Assembly: GCF_002483305.1 (NCBI RefSeq)
Contig: NZ_DLHQ01000038.1
Location: forward strand, 20,589-45,829
DNA length: 25,241 nucleotides
Reading direction: 5' to 3'
Source: Brevundimonas sp. UBA7664
GTDB taxonomy: Bacteria; Pseudomonadota; Alphaproteobacteria; Caulobacterales; Caulobacteraceae
Shown here one piece after another: positions 1 to 8,266 of the stretch. A program made the translations under genes and the position numbers. The notes under the pieces are model-generated. The model made no database searches. It was not told the origin of the DNA and worked only from the letters and a program-made list of their open reading frames with translations. Positions within the stretch are counted from its first letter, which is position 1, and each line of letters opens with the position of its first letter.

Positions 1-23
1 CCTTCCCCCGCAAGGGGGGAAGG
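1..23. terminator. GC-rich hairpin at the left edge, possible terminator
   Basis: The arms at 1-9 (CCTTCCCCC) and 14-23 pair around a GCAA loop, with one extra G on the right arm. It lies 10 bases beyond the stop of the TetR gene on the minus strand, so it could end that transcript or one entering from the left. There is no clear T run on either side within the window, so a terminator role is an inference. A dispersed intergenic repeat is the alternative. Confidence 0.4.
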
Positions 24-32
24 ACGCTGTGG

Positions 33-710
33 TTACTGCCGGCTCAGCTGTCCGGCCAGGATCACATCGATCTGCTTGCCGATCTGGGTCGTCAGCTGCT
101 GCATGGTCCAGCCGTCGTAGGCGGCGCCGCGATAGTTGGACAGATAGGCGTCATAGATCAGCTCGCTGAGCAGGCGCACATCGGCGTCCTGGCGCAGCTC
201 GCCTTCCCGCACGCCGGTCTGCAGGGCGTCCGAGACGACCATGACCAGCGGCTTGATGGCGGCGCGGGTGCGCATTTCGGCTGCGACCGGCTGGAACCAC
301 GAGCGGGCCACGACAGCCTGGACCAGCGGAAGCTGTTCCAGCGAGGCATGGTAGCCGGCGGTCATTGCGGCCAACAGACGGGCGCGCAGCGAGGTCTCGG
401 CGGCGGCCGCGGTCTTCAGCGTCTCGGCCAGCTTCGCCAGGTCTTCCGACAGGACGGCCTCGAACAGTTCGGCCTTGTCCTGGAAATTGGCGAAGACGGC
501 GCCGGTCGACATGCCCGCGCCCTTGGCGATGTCGCGGATGGTGGCCGGCTCATAGCCGCGCTCTGCGAAGAGGGTCCGCGCGGCGTCCAGCACCTTCTGG
601 CGGGTGCGGACCTTGGCGGCCTGGCGGCGGTTCAGCCGGGGGGTCTCGGCTTCGGAATCGGCGGCCGGGGAAGGGGTCAAGGCGACATCTCGCATGGAAC
701 GGTTACTCAC
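33..710 (-). CDS. TetR/AcrR family transcriptional regulator
   Basis: A 225-residue protein, the usual TetR length. Residues about 28-78 form the N-terminal DNA-binding domain: a basic helix (RRQAAKVRTRQKVLDAARTL), then a helix-turn-helix with IRDIAKGAGMSTGAVFANF, the typical TetR recognition helix. The C-terminal two thirds would be the ligand-binding and dimerisation domain; its ligand cannot be read from sequence. The first codon used here is GTG at 710; an ATG at 695 is equally possible, and neither has a convincing Shine-Dalgarno sequence. About 200 non-coding bases lie between it and the antiporter gene on the same strand. TetR repressors usually regulate themselves and a neighbour, so the antiporter or a gene left of the window is a candidate target, but this is inference. 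Confidence 0.88.
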   Translation of the reverse strand: MSNRSMRDVALTPSPAADSEAETPRLNRRQAAKVRTRQKVLDAARTLFAERGYEPATIRDIAKGAGMSTGAVFANFQDKAELFEAVLSEDLAKLAETLKTAAAAETSLRARLLAAMTAGYHASLEQLPLVQAVVARSWFQPVAAEMRTRAAIKPLVMVVSDALQTGVREGELRQDADVRLLSELIYDAYLSNYRGAAYDGWTMQQLTTQIGKQIDVILAGQLSRQ

Positions 711-915
711 TGGGCGGCGGTGTGGGGAGCGCCGTGGGAACTATACGCCGAAGCGATGGACAATCCGGGGCGGGCGCGAAGGCACGCAGACACATCGCCT
801 GTCAGGCGAGAACGGGGCAATCATCACGCAACGATGACCAAAATGGGGTAGCGGGATTAACAGCCCGGATAGTCATGCGGTTAACGTGCGTGGGCCTGTT
901 CTCCGTCGGTGCGGC
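711..915. promoter_or_regulatory. 205-bp intergenic region upstream of the TetR gene
   Basis: No convincing gene is seen. The stretch lies between the start of the TetR gene and the end of the antiporter gene, both on the minus strand, so it must hold the TetR promoter and probably the antiporter's 3' end. It is less GC-rich around 820-890. I could not pick out a clean -35/-10 pair or a convincing operator palindrome. Confidence 0.35.
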
Positions 916-2751
916 TCAGCGACGCAGCGTGGAGCGCAACGCCCGCGGGCTGCGGACCGCGTCGCTGTCGGGCATGGACTCCTGAAACAGCTTGCGGAAC
1001 CGGTCCCGCCGCTCGTGGATCGACGCCAGCACCAGCCCCATGGGCACGCCCAGATCGACCAGGGTGTTCTCGGCCAGTTGCAGGCTCGCCTCGGTGGTCT
1101 CCGGGACGGCGTCGGTCACTCCGAGGGCGTACAGCCGCGCGGCGTGTTTGTGATCCCGGGCGCGGGCGATCAGGATCAGGTCCGGCCGCAGCGACCGCGT
1201 CGCGACCACCACCTCGTCCACCTTGGCGGGCGCATCCATGGTGACCACCACCGCCCGCGCCGTGTCGATGCCGCAGCGTTGCAGCATCTCGGTCCGTCCG
1301 GCGTCGCCATAGAAGACATTGGCGCCCTCTCTCCGGCCCAGGGCCACGGTCGTGGGATTGGCGTCGATGGCGAGGAATTCCTGGCCGTGTTCGGTCAGCA
1401 TCTCCCCGACCAGCCGCCCGACCCGGCCGAACCCGACGATCAGCACCTGACCCGATGTGGCCGAGGGCGGCTCCAGCGCCTCGGGCGGCAGTTCCGGCGC
1501 GGCCGGCGCCGCGCGCGCCAGCAGCCGGTCGGCGATGACGGCCATCAGGGGCACGGTGAAGATGCTGATCGTCGCGGCCATCAGGACCGTCCGGGTGAAG
1601 GCGGGCGAGGCGATCCCCTCGACCAGCCCGGCCCCCAGGATGACGAAGGCGAACTCTCCCGCCGGCCCCAGCACCAGCGCCGTTTCGATGGCGGTGCGGT
1701 TGTTCAGGCCCCAGAGGCGGGCGGCCCCGAAGATCAGGACGGCCTTGAGCAGGGTCAGCATGACGGCGAGACCGAACACCGCGACGGGATCTGCGGCCAC
1801 GGCGTCGAGGTCGAGGCTGATCCCGACCCCGACGAAGAACACGCCCAGCAGCAGGCCCTTGAAGGGCTCGATCGAGATCTCGACCTCGCGGCGGAACTCG
1901 GTTTCGGCCAGCAACAGCCCCGCGATCAGGGCGCCGAGACTCATCGACAGTCCGGCGGCCTGGGCCGCCACGCCGGCGCCGACGACCACCAGCAGACTGG
2001 CGGCGATGAACATCTCCTGCCCCTGCCCCTTGGCCTTGGCCCGGGCCACGGAGCGGAACATGGGCCGCAGCACCAGCCGGCCGAGCACGACGAGCAAGGC
2101 CAGGCCGATGGCGGCCGGGATCAGGGTGAACAGGGCGGGCCGCAGCACCGCCGGGTCGAAATCGCCGCCGCCCACGCCGCTCTGGGCGAGGGCCGCCAGC
2201 ACGGTGACGGTGATCAGGATCGGGGCGACGACCAGATCCTGGGCCAGCAGGATCGAGAAGGTGGCGCGTCCGGCCGTCGTCTTGATCCGCCCGCGCTCGG
2301 CCATCACCGGCATCACCACCGCCGTCGAGGACAGCGCCAGCCCCATGCCCAGCACCGCCGCCGAGACCAGCGGCTGACCCATGAAGACGAACACCGCCGC
2401 CAGCGCGACGGTGCAGGCCGCCACCTGGGTCAGGCCGAGGCCGAACACCAGCTTGCGCATGGCCCGCAGCCGTTCCCACGACAGCTCCAGCCCGATCATG
2501 AACAGCAGGAAGGCGACGCCCAGTTCGGACAGGGAGCGAATCTGGGTCGCGTCCGAGATCGTCAGCCACGAGAGCCAGGGCGCGTATTCGGACAGTCGGG
2601 CCAACCCGTCCGGACCCAGCAGCACGCCGGCGGCGAGAAACCCCAGCACGGGGCTGATCTTCAGTCGGTTGAACAGCGGCACGACCACGCCGGCCGCGGC
2701 CAGGAAGACCACCAGATCCTTGTATTCGCCGCCGCCGCCGTGAGTCGCCAT
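916..2751 (-). CDS. Monovalent cation:proton antiporter, CPA2/Kef type with RCK (TrkA-N) domain
   Basis: A 611-residue inner-membrane protein. Residues about 10-410 are a Na+/H+-exchanger domain with around 12 hydrophobic segments, including the CPA2-like helices FLLFMIGLELSWERL and ILLAQDLVVAPIL. Residues about 432-550 are a Rossmann-type RCK domain starting with VLIVGFGRVGRLVGEML (GxGxxG), which binds nucleotide and gates transport in this family. By family it exchanges K+ or Na+ for H+; whether it answers to glutathione adducts as E. coli KefB/KefC do cannot be told here. The start at 2751 is chosen over an in-frame ATG at 2814 because a GGAGGG ribosome site lies just upstream and the protein then begins close to the first membrane helix. 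The TetR gene lies downstream on the same strand. Confidence 0.92.
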   Translation of the reverse strand: MATHGGGGEYKDLVVFLAAAGVVVPLFNRLKISPVLGFLAAGVLLGPDGLARLSEYAPWLSWLTISDATQIRSLSELGVAFLLFMIGLELSWERLRAMRKLVFGLGLTQVAACTVALAAVFVFMGQPLVSAAVLGMGLALSSTAVVMPVMAERGRIKTTAGRATFSILLAQDLVVAPILITVTVLAALAQSGVGGGDFDPAVLRPALFTLIPAAIGLALLVVLGRLVLRPMFRSVARAKAKGQGQEMFIAASLLVVVGAGVAAQAAGLSMSLGALIAGLLLAETEFRREVEISIEPFKGLLLGVFFVGVGISLDLDAVAADPVAVFGLAVMLTLLKAVLIFGAARLWGLNNRTAIETALVLGPAGEFAFVILGAGLVEGIASPAFTRTVLMAATISIFTVPLMAVIADRLLARAAPAAPELPPEALEPPSATSGQVLIVGFGRVGRLVGEMLTEHGQEFLAIDANPTTVALGRREGANVFYGDAGRTEMLQRCGIDTARAVVVTMDAPAKVDEVVVATRSLRPDLILIARARDHKHAARLYALGVTDAVPETTEASLQLAENTLVDLGVPMGLVLASIHERRDRFRKLFQESMPDSDAVRSPRALRSTLRR

Positions 2752-2902
2752 TCGCCCTCCGTCGGGGCGCAGCCTACAGGCTGAAACGCCGCCCCGTCTG
2801 GCTTTCCGTCGCACATGACAAAAAATTCAGGCGACAGCGGGGACCCGGGGCGTAGGGTCGCCGACGACGCTGTCCCAAGAGAAGCGAAGTCGAGGAACCC
2901 CC
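2752..2902. promoter_or_regulatory. Divergent intergenic region between the antiporter and M13 peptidase genes
   Basis: This 151-bp region separates two divergent genes, so both promoters should lie here. An AT-rich patch at about 2814-2829 is the most promoter-like part. A GAGGA ribosome-binding site sits about seven bases before the peptidase ATG at 2903, and GGAGGG precedes the antiporter ATG on the other strand. No clear operator is seen. Confidence 0.5.
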
Positions 2903-5041
2903 ATGAAGAAACTGCTGATCGGCGCCGCGCTCGGCGCCCTGCTCCTGCCCGCGTCCGTGGCGTCCGCCCAGGTCGGCGGAGATGACCATGGCCACGCCTG
3001 CATCGACGAAAGCTGCACGATCTTCGAACTGTTCCAGACGCCCGCCGAAGGCGCGACCGTCCAAGGCTATCAGGGCGTGGAAACGCCGCGCTACGGGACC
3101 TGGGGCTTTGATCTGGCGGGTCGCGACACCTCGGTGCGTCCAGGCGACAGCTTCATGCGCTACGCCAATGGCGCTGCGCTGGACCAGCTTCAGATCCCCT
3201 CCGACCGCACCTCCTACGGCTCGTTCAACCTGCTTCGGGAACTGTCGGACAACCGCGTCAAGGTGATGATCGACGCCCTGGTCGCGCGCACCGACCTGAC
3301 CCCCGGCTCCGACGAACAGAAGATCGCCGACGCCTATCGCGCCTACATGGACGAGGACCGGATCGAGGCGCTGGACGCCCAGCCGCTTCAGCCCTACCTC
3401 GCCGCCATCCGGGCCGCGAACACTCACGACGCCATGGCCGTCTACATGGGCCAGACGCAGGGCCGCGTGGGCGCCTCGATCTTCGGCACAGGCATCACCA
3501 CCGACCAGAAGGCGCCGACCCGCTATGTCGTCTCGACCGGCCAGGCCGGCCTCGGCCTGCCCAACCGTGACTACTATCTGGCGGACCGATGGGCCGAGAA
3601 GAAGGCCCTGTACCGCGCCTATGTCGAGCGGATGCTGACCATGGTCGGCTGGGAAGACCCGGCGGCGAGCGCGGACGCGATCCTCGCTTTCGAGAACCGG
3701 ATCGCCGAGGCGCACTGGACGCCGGAGCAAAACCGCAACCGCGACGAGACCTACAACGAATACACCATCGGCCAGCTGGCGGATGAAGCGCCGGGCTTCC
3801 CGTGGCAGGCCTATTATACGGCCGTCGGGGTCGGCGACGTGCCCCGGCTGATCGTCCGCCAGGACACGGCCATGCCCGCGATCGCCGCCATCTTTGCGGA
3901 CACCCCGGTCGCCACCCTCCAGGCCTGGCAGGCCTTCCACACCACCGACCAGGCCGCCTCGCGCCTGTCGAGCCGATTCGCGGACGCCCAATGGGAGTTC
4001 CGATCGCGTGACCTGCAGGGCCAGCCCATGCAACGTCCCCGTGACAAGCGCGGCATCAGCTTCGCCGAAGGCATGCTGGGCGAGGCCGTCGGCCGCCAGT
4101 ACGTCGCCGAATACTTCCCCGCCGAGTCCAAGGCGCAGATGGAGGCGCTGGTCGCCAACCTGCGCGTCGCGCTCAGCAACCGCATCAACACCTATGACTG
4201 GATGGGCGACGCCACCAAGGCCGCGGCCCAGGAGAAGCTGGCCAAGTTCACGGTCAAGATCGGCTACCCCGACCGGTGGCGCGACTACTCGGCTCTCGAA
4301 ATCCGCCCGGACGACCTGTTCGGCAACGGCGAGCGGGCCGGCCTGTTCCGCTGGAACTACCAGCTGAACCGCCTGAACCAGCCGGTGGACAAGGAAGAGT
4401 GGGGCATGACCCCGCAGACGGTGAACGCCTACTACAACTCGACCAACAACGAGATCGTCTTCCCGGCCGCCATCCTGCAGCCGCCCTTCTTCGATCCGAA
4501 CGCAGATCCGGCGGTCAACTACGGCGGCATCGGCGGCGTCATCGGCCACGAAATCGGTCACGGCTTCGACGACCAGGGCTCCAAGTCCGACGGCGACGGC
4601 GTTCTGCGCAGCTGGTGGACGGCCGAGGACCGGGCCAATTTCGACGCCCTGACCGCCCGCCTCGGCGCGCAATACGGCGAGTTCGAGCCTCTTCCGGGTT
4701 TCCGGGTCCGTCCCGCCCTGACCATGGGCGAGAACATCGGCGACGCCGCCGGCAACGCCGTCGGTCTCGAGGCCTATCACCTGTCGTTGAACGGCCAGCC
4801 CGCGCCGATTCTCGACGGCACGACCGGCGACCAGCGCTTCTTCTACGGCTGGGCCCAGGTCTGGCAGTCGAAATACCGTGACGACGCCCTGCGCCAGCAG
4901 ATCGACACCGACTCGCACAGCCCGGCCGAGTTCCGGGTCATCGGTCCGGTCCGCAACATCGACGCCTGGTACGAGGCCTTCGACGTCCAGCCCGGCGACA
5001 AATACTACCTCGCGCCGGAAGACCGGGTGCGCATCTGGTAG
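2903..5041 (+). CDS. Secreted M13 family zinc metallopeptidase (neprilysin/PepO-like)
   Basis: A 712-residue protein. Residues 1-22 are a signal peptide (MKKLLIGAALGALLLPASVA) with cleavage probable after SAQ or ASA, so it should act in the periplasm or outside the cell. The family's zinc motif is present: H549-E-I-G-H553, with the third ligand E610 in ENIGD ending at D614. The large N-terminal M13 domain (about 60-440) and NAYYN(S/T)NNEIVFPAAILQPP-type substrate-cleft region precede the motif. The C-terminus ends in VRIW, as usual in bacterial members. M13 enzymes cleave peptides of limited size because the active site sits in a closed cavity. Start supported by GAGGA seven bases upstream. 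A strong terminator follows 24 bases after the stop, so this is probably a single-gene transcript. Confidence 0.95.
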   Translation: MKKLLIGAALGALLLPASVASAQVGGDDHGHACIDESCTIFELFQTPAEGATVQGYQGVETPRYGTWGFDLAGRDTSVRPGDSFMRYANGAALDQLQIPSDRTSYGSFNLLRELSDNRVKVMIDALVARTDLTPGSDEQKIADAYRAYMDEDRIEALDAQPLQPYLAAIRAANTHDAMAVYMGQTQGRVGASIFGTGITTDQKAPTRYVVSTGQAGLGLPNRDYYLADRWAEKKALYRAYVERMLTMVGWEDPAASADAILAFENRIAEAHWTPEQNRNRDETYNEYTIGQLADEAPGFPWQAYYTAVGVGDVPRLIVRQDTAMPAIAAIFADTPVATLQAWQAFHTTDQAASRLSSRFADAQWEFRSRDLQGQPMQRPRDKRGISFAEGMLGEAVGRQYVAEYFPAESKAQMEALVANLRVALSNRINTYDWMGDATKAAAQEKLAKFTVKIGYPDRWRDYSALEIRPDDLFGNGERAGLFRWNYQLNRLNQPVDKEEWGMTPQTVNAYYNSTNNEIVFPAAILQPPFFDPNADPAVNYGGIGGVIGHEIGHGFDDQGSKSDGDGVLRSWWTAEDRANFDALTARLGAQYGEFEPLPGFRVRPALTMGENIGDAAGNAVGLEAYHLSLNGQPAPILDGTTGDQRFFYGWAQVWQSKYRDDALRQQIDTDSHSPAEFRVIGPVRNIDAWYEAFDVQPGDKYYLAPEDRVRIW

Positions 5042-5064
5042 GGCGTTTCATGCGCTGACGACGA

Positions 5065-5101
5065 GGGGGTCGGAGCTGACGCTCCGGCCCCCTTTCTCTT
5101 T
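5065..5101 (+). terminator. Rho-independent terminator of the M13 peptidase gene
   Basis: A 12-bp stem (5065-5076 with 5081-5092; one G-U wobble) closes on a TGAC loop and is followed by TTTCTCTTT at 5093-5101. It starts 23 bases after the peptidase stop codon. This is a textbook intrinsic terminator for the plus strand. Confidence 0.85.
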
Positions 5102-5181
5102 GGGCAGGGGGTCGTCGGGAGCGAACGCGCTCAAGCAGCGAGCTGCCGCGCGGCGAGCGTTAGCGCCATGATTCCGGATGC
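5102..5181. other. Short stretch between two terminators, no gene seen
   Basis: Eighty bases lie between the peptidase terminator and the second hairpin. They contain partly self-complementary CGCTC/GAGCG segments around 5125-5160 but no open frame with a ribosome site. A small transcript ending at the 5185-5220 hairpin is conceivable; nothing in the sequence proves it. Confidence 0.3.
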
Positions 5182-5226
5182 AAAAAAGCCCGCCGCGGGG
5201 GATACATCGCGGCGGGCTTTCTTTCG
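5182..5226. terminator. Bidirectional intrinsic terminator
   Basis: A perfect 13-bp inverted repeat (5185-5197 and 5208-5220) flanks a 10-base loop. The left side is preceded by a run of A and the right side ends in TTTCTTTC, so it can stop transcription in both directions. On the minus strand it would be the end of the hisS transcript, about 165 bases past that stop; on the plus strand it backs up the peptidase terminator or ends an unknown small transcript. Confidence 0.8.
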
Positions 5227-5385
5227 CTCTTTGACGAGCGGACGTTTCCTCCCCGAAACGCCTCCGGGCCGCTGCTGCGTCGAAACGCTGCGCTTCCCGA
5301 GTGCGTCAGAAAGACGACATTTGGGGCCGCAAGTCAATGAAGCGGCGAGTGAAACCGGGATTTTTTAAACCTTATCAGTGATAAG
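5227..5385. other. Non-coding region downstream of hisS with small hairpins
   Basis: No gene is seen. A short hairpin CGTTTC/GAAACG lies near 5242-5259, a TTTTTTAAA tract at 5361-5369, and CTTATCA-G-TGATAAG forms a 15-base near-palindrome at 5371-5385 directly beside the hisS stop codon. On the minus strand this would be the hisS 3' untranslated region, ending at the bidirectional terminator. Confidence 0.4.
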
Positions 5386-6879
5386 TCACGACGCCTTGCG
5401 CGCCTGCGCCACGATCCGGGCGACGGTGGCGACCAGGTCGGATCGCGGCACGACCTGCTGGCCCGGCCGTTCCGATTTCCACGCTTCATTGTCGCTGACG
5501 CCGGCGGCCAGGGCGCGGCCCGCGTCGAGATCCTTGACCGTGACCTGGTTCGCCGCGATCTCGTCGCCGCCGAGGATGACGGCGGCCGGCGCGCCGCGGC
5601 GGTCGGCGTATTTCATCTGCGCCTTCATCCCCGCCCGACCCAGATACAGTTCGGCCGCGATCCCGGCGTTGCGCAGCTCGGACACCGCGTCGAGGTAGTG
5701 CTGCATGTCGGCGTCCGAGAAGACGATCACCACGACCGGCCCGCGCACCGCGTCCTCGTCGCCGCGTCCGGCCGCGCGCAGGGCCGAGGCCAGACGCGAC
5801 ACCCCGAACGAAAAGCCGGTCGCCGGCAGCCGCTCGCCGGTGAACCGCGCCACCAGATCGTCATAGCGCCCGCCGCCGCCGATCGAGCCGAAGCGCACGG
5901 CCCGGCCCTTTTCGTCGACGGTGTCCAGCAGCAGTTCGGCCTCGAACACCGCCCCGGTGTAATATTCCAGCCCGCGCACGATGGTCGGATCGAAGCGCAC
6001 GGCGTCCTGGCTCACCTTCATCGCGTTCAGGGCGGCGTCGATGGCGGCCAGTTCGGTCAGGGCCGCCTCGCCCGCACCGCCGATCGGGCCGCCTTTGGAG
6101 ATGACTTCCAGAACTTCGGACCGCGATAGGTCAGGGGAGTTTGCCGTGGCCAGAAATACGTCAATGGAGGATATGAGTGAGGGGGGAAGACGGGCTCCAT
6201 CGGTGCGATCGCCCGACTCATCAGTTCGGCCCTCGCCCAGCAATAGTCGCGTGGCCTCCCAACCCAAGCGGTCGAATTTGTCGATGGCGCGCAGGGCGGT
6301 CAGTTTCTGGACAGAATCAGTGACGCCGCCCGCCTCGAACAGGCCGTCGAACAGCTTGCGGTTCGAAACCCGCACCACCGCCTGCCCCGCGTCCAGCCCC
6401 GCCGCGCGCAGTCCCTCGCAGGCCATGGCGATGATCTCGGCGTCGGCCTCGGGCCGGTCCGAGCCGACGGTGTCGGCGTCGCACTGGACGAACTCGCGGA
6501 ACCGCCCGGGGCCGGGCTTCTCATTGCGCCACACCGGGCCGAAGGCGTAGCGGCGGAACGGCTTGGGCAGGGTCTCCCAGCCTTGCGCCGCGAACCGGGC
6601 CAGCGGCGCGGTCAGATCGTAGCGCAGCGCCATCCACTGATCGTCATCGTCCTGCAGCGCGAAGACGCCCTCGTTCGGACGATCGGCGTCGGGCAGGAAT
6701 TTGCCCAGGGCGTCGGCGTATTCGAACGCCCCCGTCTCCAGCGGCTCGAACCCCCAGCGCTCATAGACCTCGGACACCCGGGCCACGAGGCGGCGCTCGG
6801 CGATCAGGTCGCGGCCGCGACGGTCGGCGAAGCCGCGGGGGTTGCGGGCTTCGGGGCGGGGGGAGGCGTCGGAACTCAT
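5386..6879 (-). CDS. hisS: Histidyl-tRNA synthetase (alphaproteobacterial type)
   Basis: A 497-residue class II aminoacyl-tRNA synthetase that attaches histidine to tRNA-His in the cytoplasm. Motif 2 is at residues about 109-139 (RRYAFGPVWRNEKPGPGRF then REFVQCDADTVG), and the histidine-binding signature RGLEYYTG lies near residue 305; GGGRYDDL follows. A C-terminal anticodon-binding domain with VVIVFSDADMQ... and the helix MKAQMKYADRRGAPAAVILG ends the protein. The motif 2 loop reads EFVQCD instead of the common bacterial QFHQLG or QFHQFG, as in the divergent synthetase of Caulobacter crescentus, which charges a tRNA-His lacking the extra G-1. The presence of catalytic and anticodon domains argues against HisZ. 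It lies 43 bases downstream of the DUF418 gene and may share its transcript. No strong ribosome site is seen at the ATG. Confidence 0.93.
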   Translation of the reverse strand: MSSDASPRPEARNPRGFADRRGRDLIAERRLVARVSEVYERWGFEPLETGAFEYADALGKFLPDADRPNEGVFALQDDDDQWMALRYDLTAPLARFAAQGWETLPKPFRRYAFGPVWRNEKPGPGRFREFVQCDADTVGSDRPEADAEIIAMACEGLRAAGLDAGQAVVRVSNRKLFDGLFEAGGVTDSVQKLTALRAIDKFDRLGWEATRLLLGEGRTDESGDRTDGARLPPSLISSIDVFLATANSPDLSRSEVLEVISKGGPIGGAGEAALTELAAIDAALNAMKVSQDAVRFDPTIVRGLEYYTGAVFEAELLLDTVDEKGRAVRFGSIGGGGRYDDLVARFTGERLPATGFSFGVSRLASALRAAGRGDEDAVRGPVVVIVFSDADMQHYLDAVSELRNAGIAAELYLGRAGMKAQMKYADRRGAPAAVILGGDEIAANQVTVKDLDAGRALAAGVSDNEAWKSERPGQQVVPRSDLVATVARIVAQARKAS

Positions 6880-6922
6880 GGCGCGCGCTTACGCCATCCC
6901 CCGGCCCGGAGCAACGCGGCGG

Positions 6923-8185
6923 TCAGCTCCGGGGGTTGCGGATCGGCACCAGCCGGCCGTAGCTGAGGCACCGCCACAGCCATTCCAGCGGCCCCATCTG
7001 GAACACCGACAGCCAGAGCGGGGACCAGATCAGCTGCAACACCCACACCGCGCCCACCACGCCCCACAGCGCCGGGCGATCCATGCTCCCGATCCAGTGC
7101 GGCCCCCACGGCTGGGTGAACAGGGTGGTCATGATGACGGTCTGGCTGAGATAGTTGGTGAAGGCCATCCGCCCGACCGGCGCGAACACGGCGGTGAGCC
7201 AGCCGGCCCCGCGTGTCGTCAGCAGGATCAGCAGGCTGGCGTAGGCCAGGGTGATCAGCACCGGCGCGGCGCCCGCGGCGGTGGCCATCATGTCCATCCG
7301 CGACAGGGGCTCGCCGTCGCCGATGCGTTGCCATTCGGTCCACCCCAGGGCGGCCAGCACCGCGCCGCCGACGAGGATCAGCAGGCCATAGACCCAGGCG
7401 GGCGCCCGCCCGGCCCAGAAGCCGCTCTTGAGCAGCCCCATGCCCAGCATCATCAGTCCGCCGGTCGGGATCAGCATGAAGGTCACGCTGAGGCCCTGCA
7501 GGAAGGTCCACGCCTTGAAGTTCTCGGCCAGCATGCCGGACCAGCCGCTCTTGTAGGCGGCGATGGAGGCAGCGACACTCTCGGCCGTGGCGCCGCCGCC
7601 GCCGCCCATCTGGCTCGCCACATTGGCCAACACCTCGGGCGGCGCGAACATCAGCGCCAGCATCGAACCGCCCTGCAGCAGGAACATCAGGGTGGTGATG
7701 ATCGCCCCGACCAGGATCAGGGTGCGGGCCTTCCAGGAACGGGTGAACATCACCAGCAGGCCGGCCACGCCGTACATCAGCAGCACGTCGCCGTACCAGA
7801 ACAGCAGGCCGTGGAGCAGGGCGATGACGATCAGCCAGAACAGCCTGTTGCGGATCAGCCGCCCGCGCGGCCGGTCCTTGCGTTCGCCGCCGACCAGGAA
7901 GATCGAGGCCCCGAACAGCATCGAGAACAGGGCGATGAATTTGGAGTGGAAGAACACCTTGGCCACCCACTCCGCCACGGCGGCGTCGCCGATCAGCGGG
8001 AAGGGGCCCAGTTCGGGGTTGAAATAGACCGCGGACGGATAGGCGAAGGCCGCCACATTGACCGCCAGAATGCCGAGAACCGCGAAGCCTCGCAGCACGT
8101 CCAGCGTGGCGATCCGGTTCCTGGGCGCGACGGGCGCCAGCACGGTCTGCGGCTGCGCGGTCGCGTCGATCTCGATGTTCGCCAT
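6923..8185 (-). CDS. DUF418 / YeiB family integral membrane protein
   Basis: A 420-residue protein with about ten hydrophobic segments. The opening after a short polar tail, RIATLDVLRGFAVLGILAVN, is the hallmark of the YeiB/DUF418 family (the 'DxLRGFALLGI' motif). The C-terminal DUF418 part contains AFTNYLSQTVIMT and a GPLEWLWRCLSYGR ending. Family members are inner-membrane proteins of unknown transport or modifying function related in topology to acyltransferase-3 proteins. The start at 8185 is chosen over 8233 because a GAGGGGG ribosome site lies six bases upstream and the extra N-terminal residues are not family-like. hisS follows 43 bases downstream on the same strand. Confidence 0.9.
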   Translation of the reverse strand: MANIEIDATAQPQTVLAPVAPRNRIATLDVLRGFAVLGILAVNVAAFAYPSAVYFNPELGPFPLIGDAAVAEWVAKVFFHSKFIALFSMLFGASIFLVGGERKDRPRGRLIRNRLFWLIVIALLHGLLFWYGDVLLMYGVAGLLVMFTRSWKARTLILVGAIITTLMFLLQGGSMLALMFAPPEVLANVASQMGGGGGATAESVAASIAAYKSGWSGMLAENFKAWTFLQGLSVTFMLIPTGGLMMLGMGLLKSGFWAGRAPAWVYGLLILVGGAVLAALGWTEWQRIGDGEPLSRMDMMATAAGAAPVLITLAYASLLILLTTRGAGWLTAVFAPVGRMAFTNYLSQTVIMTTLFTQPWGPHWIGSMDRPALWGVVGAVWVLQLIWSPLWLSVFQMGPLEWLWRCLSYGRLVPIRNPRS

Positions 8186-8266
8186 GAAAGCCCCCTCTAC
8201 GGCAGACCGATCCTTGGTCGCGGTTCGAGGCAAGGGAAACTTAAATCGACGTAATGAAGCGGACAG

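Noticed and set aside
2774..4918. Long open frame (714 codons) on the minus strand opposite the M13 peptidase gene
   Set aside because: It is antisense to a gene with clear signal peptide and zinc motifs; the high GC content removes stop codons from the opposite strand. The translation has no recognisable domain.
5386..6879. HisZ, the regulatory subunit of ATP phosphoribosyltransferase
   Set aside because: The protein has a complete motif 2, the histidine-binding RGLEYYTG signature and the anticodon-binding domain, and no hisG lies nearby.
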